From Paramecium pentaurelia (lineage: Eukaryota; Ciliophora; Oligohymenophorea; Peniculida; Parameciidae): DNA of 64,000 nt. Below are positions 62,130 through 64,000 of this stretch, piece after piece. The stretch lies in NCBI GenBank assembly GCA_905183005.1, contig CAJJDO010000025.1, forward strand, positions 651,889 through 715,888. The letters are read 5' to 3'. The notes below the pieces were generated by a model. It saw only the letters and a list, made by a program, of their open reading frames with translations, did no database searches and was not told where the DNA came from. Each line of letters begins with the position of its first letter. The first letter of the stretch is position 1. The translations under genes were made by a program, and so were the position numbers.

Positions 62130-63410
62130 GAACTCGAATGATATATCACTTTAATATGCAAAGCTCCTCATAAATGCCAATGCTAAAGGAAACTTTGTGC
62201 TGAATGTCTAGATGATCATGAAGTAGATTGTAAACATACAATATCTCTGAAAAATTTTTAGAAATGGCCCTCAAGAAATTAAAAGACTCCAAGCTTAATG
62301 ATACCTCCGAATTAACAAAATAGAGGATGGACTTTAAATCTTTGCTCTCTAAAATCGAATAAATGTTGAATGAACAGCAAAATTAATCATGCTTAAACCT
62401 CATCAACGAAAATACTAATCTGGCTGAATCCTCCTACACAGACTTGGAAAAATTAGTAAACATTGTAGAAGGAACAACTCTGTCTTATTGGAATGCTTAG
62501 AAGAATTCTTATATGATTGAATTAGAGAAGACCAAGAGTTGGTGGGACTAACATATAAAAACTTTTATTGAAAAGTCTAACCAAAGAATTCAATAGATTC
62601 TATCATTAATTAAGTAAATATTTTAATCATAATTTAAGGAAAGAAATAGAAGTTTATCAAATGAAAGATAATCTTTATGACCTCTTTACTTACATCCAGG
62701 ATATTGATGAAACTATCTATAAGAAGATTCTTGAAATACTTAGAAAAGAGAAAGTTTCAGACATCTTAGGATTCCTTTCCAAGACAAATAATCAAATCTT
62801 TGTTGAATCTATAATCAATGAGCAAGTTAATATGGAGGATATGACTAAGTAGGTATAGAAAATAACAAATGTATTGAGAAATATTTAGGATCATAAATTT
62901 AGTAAGGATGATTATTCTTCAGAGACTTATGAGAAGGCAAGATAAGATCTAATAAAGAGAATGAAGGATAACAAAGGGATCACAGATTTCATCAAATTTT
63001 TAGTAATCCTTACAAGCATAGATGTAAAATAGATTTAAAGTGGATCAAATGGACTAAGTTTATTAGTGGCCATGAAGGTAGATCTTAGGAAAGTTTCTTT
63101 TGAGAATATCAGGATAAAAAACACTTCATTAATTGGAGGTAACTTTGTACGATGCAATATGAATGGATCTTAATTTGAAAATGTAGACATAAGTGGTGTC
63201 AATTTTAATGGAGAATAGATGTTCAATTGTAAATGGAAGAACATTAAAGTCCATGAATTAAATTAATTAGATGGTCATAGTAATGATGTCAACTCAGTCT
63301 GTTTCTCTCCTGATGGAAATACATTAGCTTCTGGTAGTAGAGATGACTCTATCCGTCTATGGGATATCAAAAACAAGTATTGTTCAGATTATAGATTTAA
63401 AGAAATTTAG
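62130..63410 (+). pseudogene. Truncated zinc-finger / pentapeptide / WD40 gene
   Basis: The order is a Cys/His zinc-binding stretch (CKAPHKCQC ... CAECLDDHEVDC), a coiled coil from an ATG at 62264 (MALKKLKDSKLND), one intron (62614-62638), pentapeptide-like repeats (LIGGNFVRCNMNGSQF, VDISGVNFNGEQ) and one WD40 repeat (LDGHSNDVNSVCFSPDGN, SIRLWDIKN). This is a common ciliate WD40 plan that normally has about seven repeats. Here the homology stops after the first repeat (~63380), and the zinc-binding part is out of frame with the coiled coil (one base at the T5 run near 62256). It is a truncated gene or a rearrangement boundary. Confidence 0.65.
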
Positions 63411-64000
63411 GTTAAAAATACAAAATTTCCTTTTTTTAACACCCCTTTTGCAGTAAAAGAATATTATTTAAAATTTAAGTACATCTTATATTATGGTTTA
63501 CCCAGACTTCAATTTTTCAAGTTTTAAAAAAACCGTTTCCTTTTAGGAGAATTATTGGAGTAGCACTTGATTAATTTAAAAACTAACCTATATTAACCCT
63601 TAATTTAACTCTATTTTAATATACTTCATGTGTCCAATATTTGTTGATAGAGTTCAATTTTTTTAGTTTTTTTCTTTTTTAACAATCTTGAAGCATTACT
63701 AAAATGGAAACTAATTTAGCACATTTAAAAATTACAATAATAATTATTAGTTGCATGAATGCAATAATATCTTAATTCTTTGTATACTGTTTTTTTGGTA
63801 TTATTCTTATCATAACCAAGCATTTTCTATCAATTTATATTTCGAATGTGAATTGTATAAGATTTATAAAGTATATTCTACAACTAAATCTTTCAGCATT
63901 TATCATTTCTAAGTTTTCTAATCTTCTTATTTCTTGAGAGTGAATATATCTTATTCACAAAATAATATATTCTCAACTCATATTTAATTAACAGTAATAC
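63411..64000. other. AT-rich sequence after the broken WD40 gene
   Basis: About 590 bp following the point where WD40 homology is lost. I see no further WD repeats, no telomere repeat array (Paramecium telomeres are G4T2/G3T3) and no other gene. Confidence 0.5.

Noticed and set aside
1..64000. CRISPR arrays, insertion sequences, tRNA or rRNA genes, operons
   Set aside because: None seen. The only long repeats are the five contig overlaps, and the genes are eukaryotic with spliceosomal introns.

Overview
The window looks like macronuclear DNA of a Paramecium-type ciliate. It is very AT-rich. TAA and TAG read as glutamine inside conserved domains and TGA is the only terminator. Genes are broken by tiny introns, mostly 19-30 nt and usually GTA...TAG. 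Neighbouring genes are often only 17-60 bp apart. Most ORFs called with the standard code are fragments or antisense shadows. I therefore rebuilt genes by hand with the ciliate code and spliced frames, and for nearly all of them the spliced length is an exact multiple of three. This was done by eye, without database searches.

Assembly. Five single-N positions (1792, 8455, 14786, 53438, 60250) each sit between two direct copies of 0.9-1.15 kb that look identical. These are almost certainly unmerged contig overlaps and not real duplications. Each one duplicates a gene fragment, so only one copy of each gene is treated as complete.

Layout. 1-7.2 kb: membrane-anchored PAP-like phosphoesterase, Nudix hydrolase, CCDC113 (ciliary), tail-anchored protein, mitochondrial carrier, GST. 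8-17 kb: DZIP1-like ciliary zinc-finger protein, second GST, EF-hand/coiled-coil protein. 17-26.4 kb: lipoate ligase, a 1,700-residue TmcB/PAS membrane protein, half-size ABCA transporter. 26.4-32 kb: TPR protein, divergent J-domain protein, ubiquilin/DSK2, RING-H2 protein. 33-42 kb: small zinc-finger protein, three small unknown or coiled-coil proteins, RCC1/coiled-coil protein and an upstream unknown. 42-50.5 kb: cyclic-nucleotide-domain K+ channel, unknown protein, ER DnaJ, coiled-coil protein, citrate synthase with a PTS2-like N-terminus, SAP30BP-like protein, DJ-1. 50.5-55.5 kb: membrane-anchored otubain-like pseudoprotease and a ULK-like pseudokinase.

The right end (about 55.5-63.4 kb) is different. 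Its reading frames are degenerate, a WD40 gene is truncated, and many in-frame TGA codons fall where tryptophan would fit.

The genes are ordinary housekeeping, ciliary, membrane-signalling and proteostasis genes. I see no operon-like system, CRISPR array, insertion sequence or tRNA. The best leads are the otubain-like pseudoprotease, the pseudokinase, the peroxisome-type citrate synthase, the J-like protein without HPD, and the TGA-at-Trp cluster.
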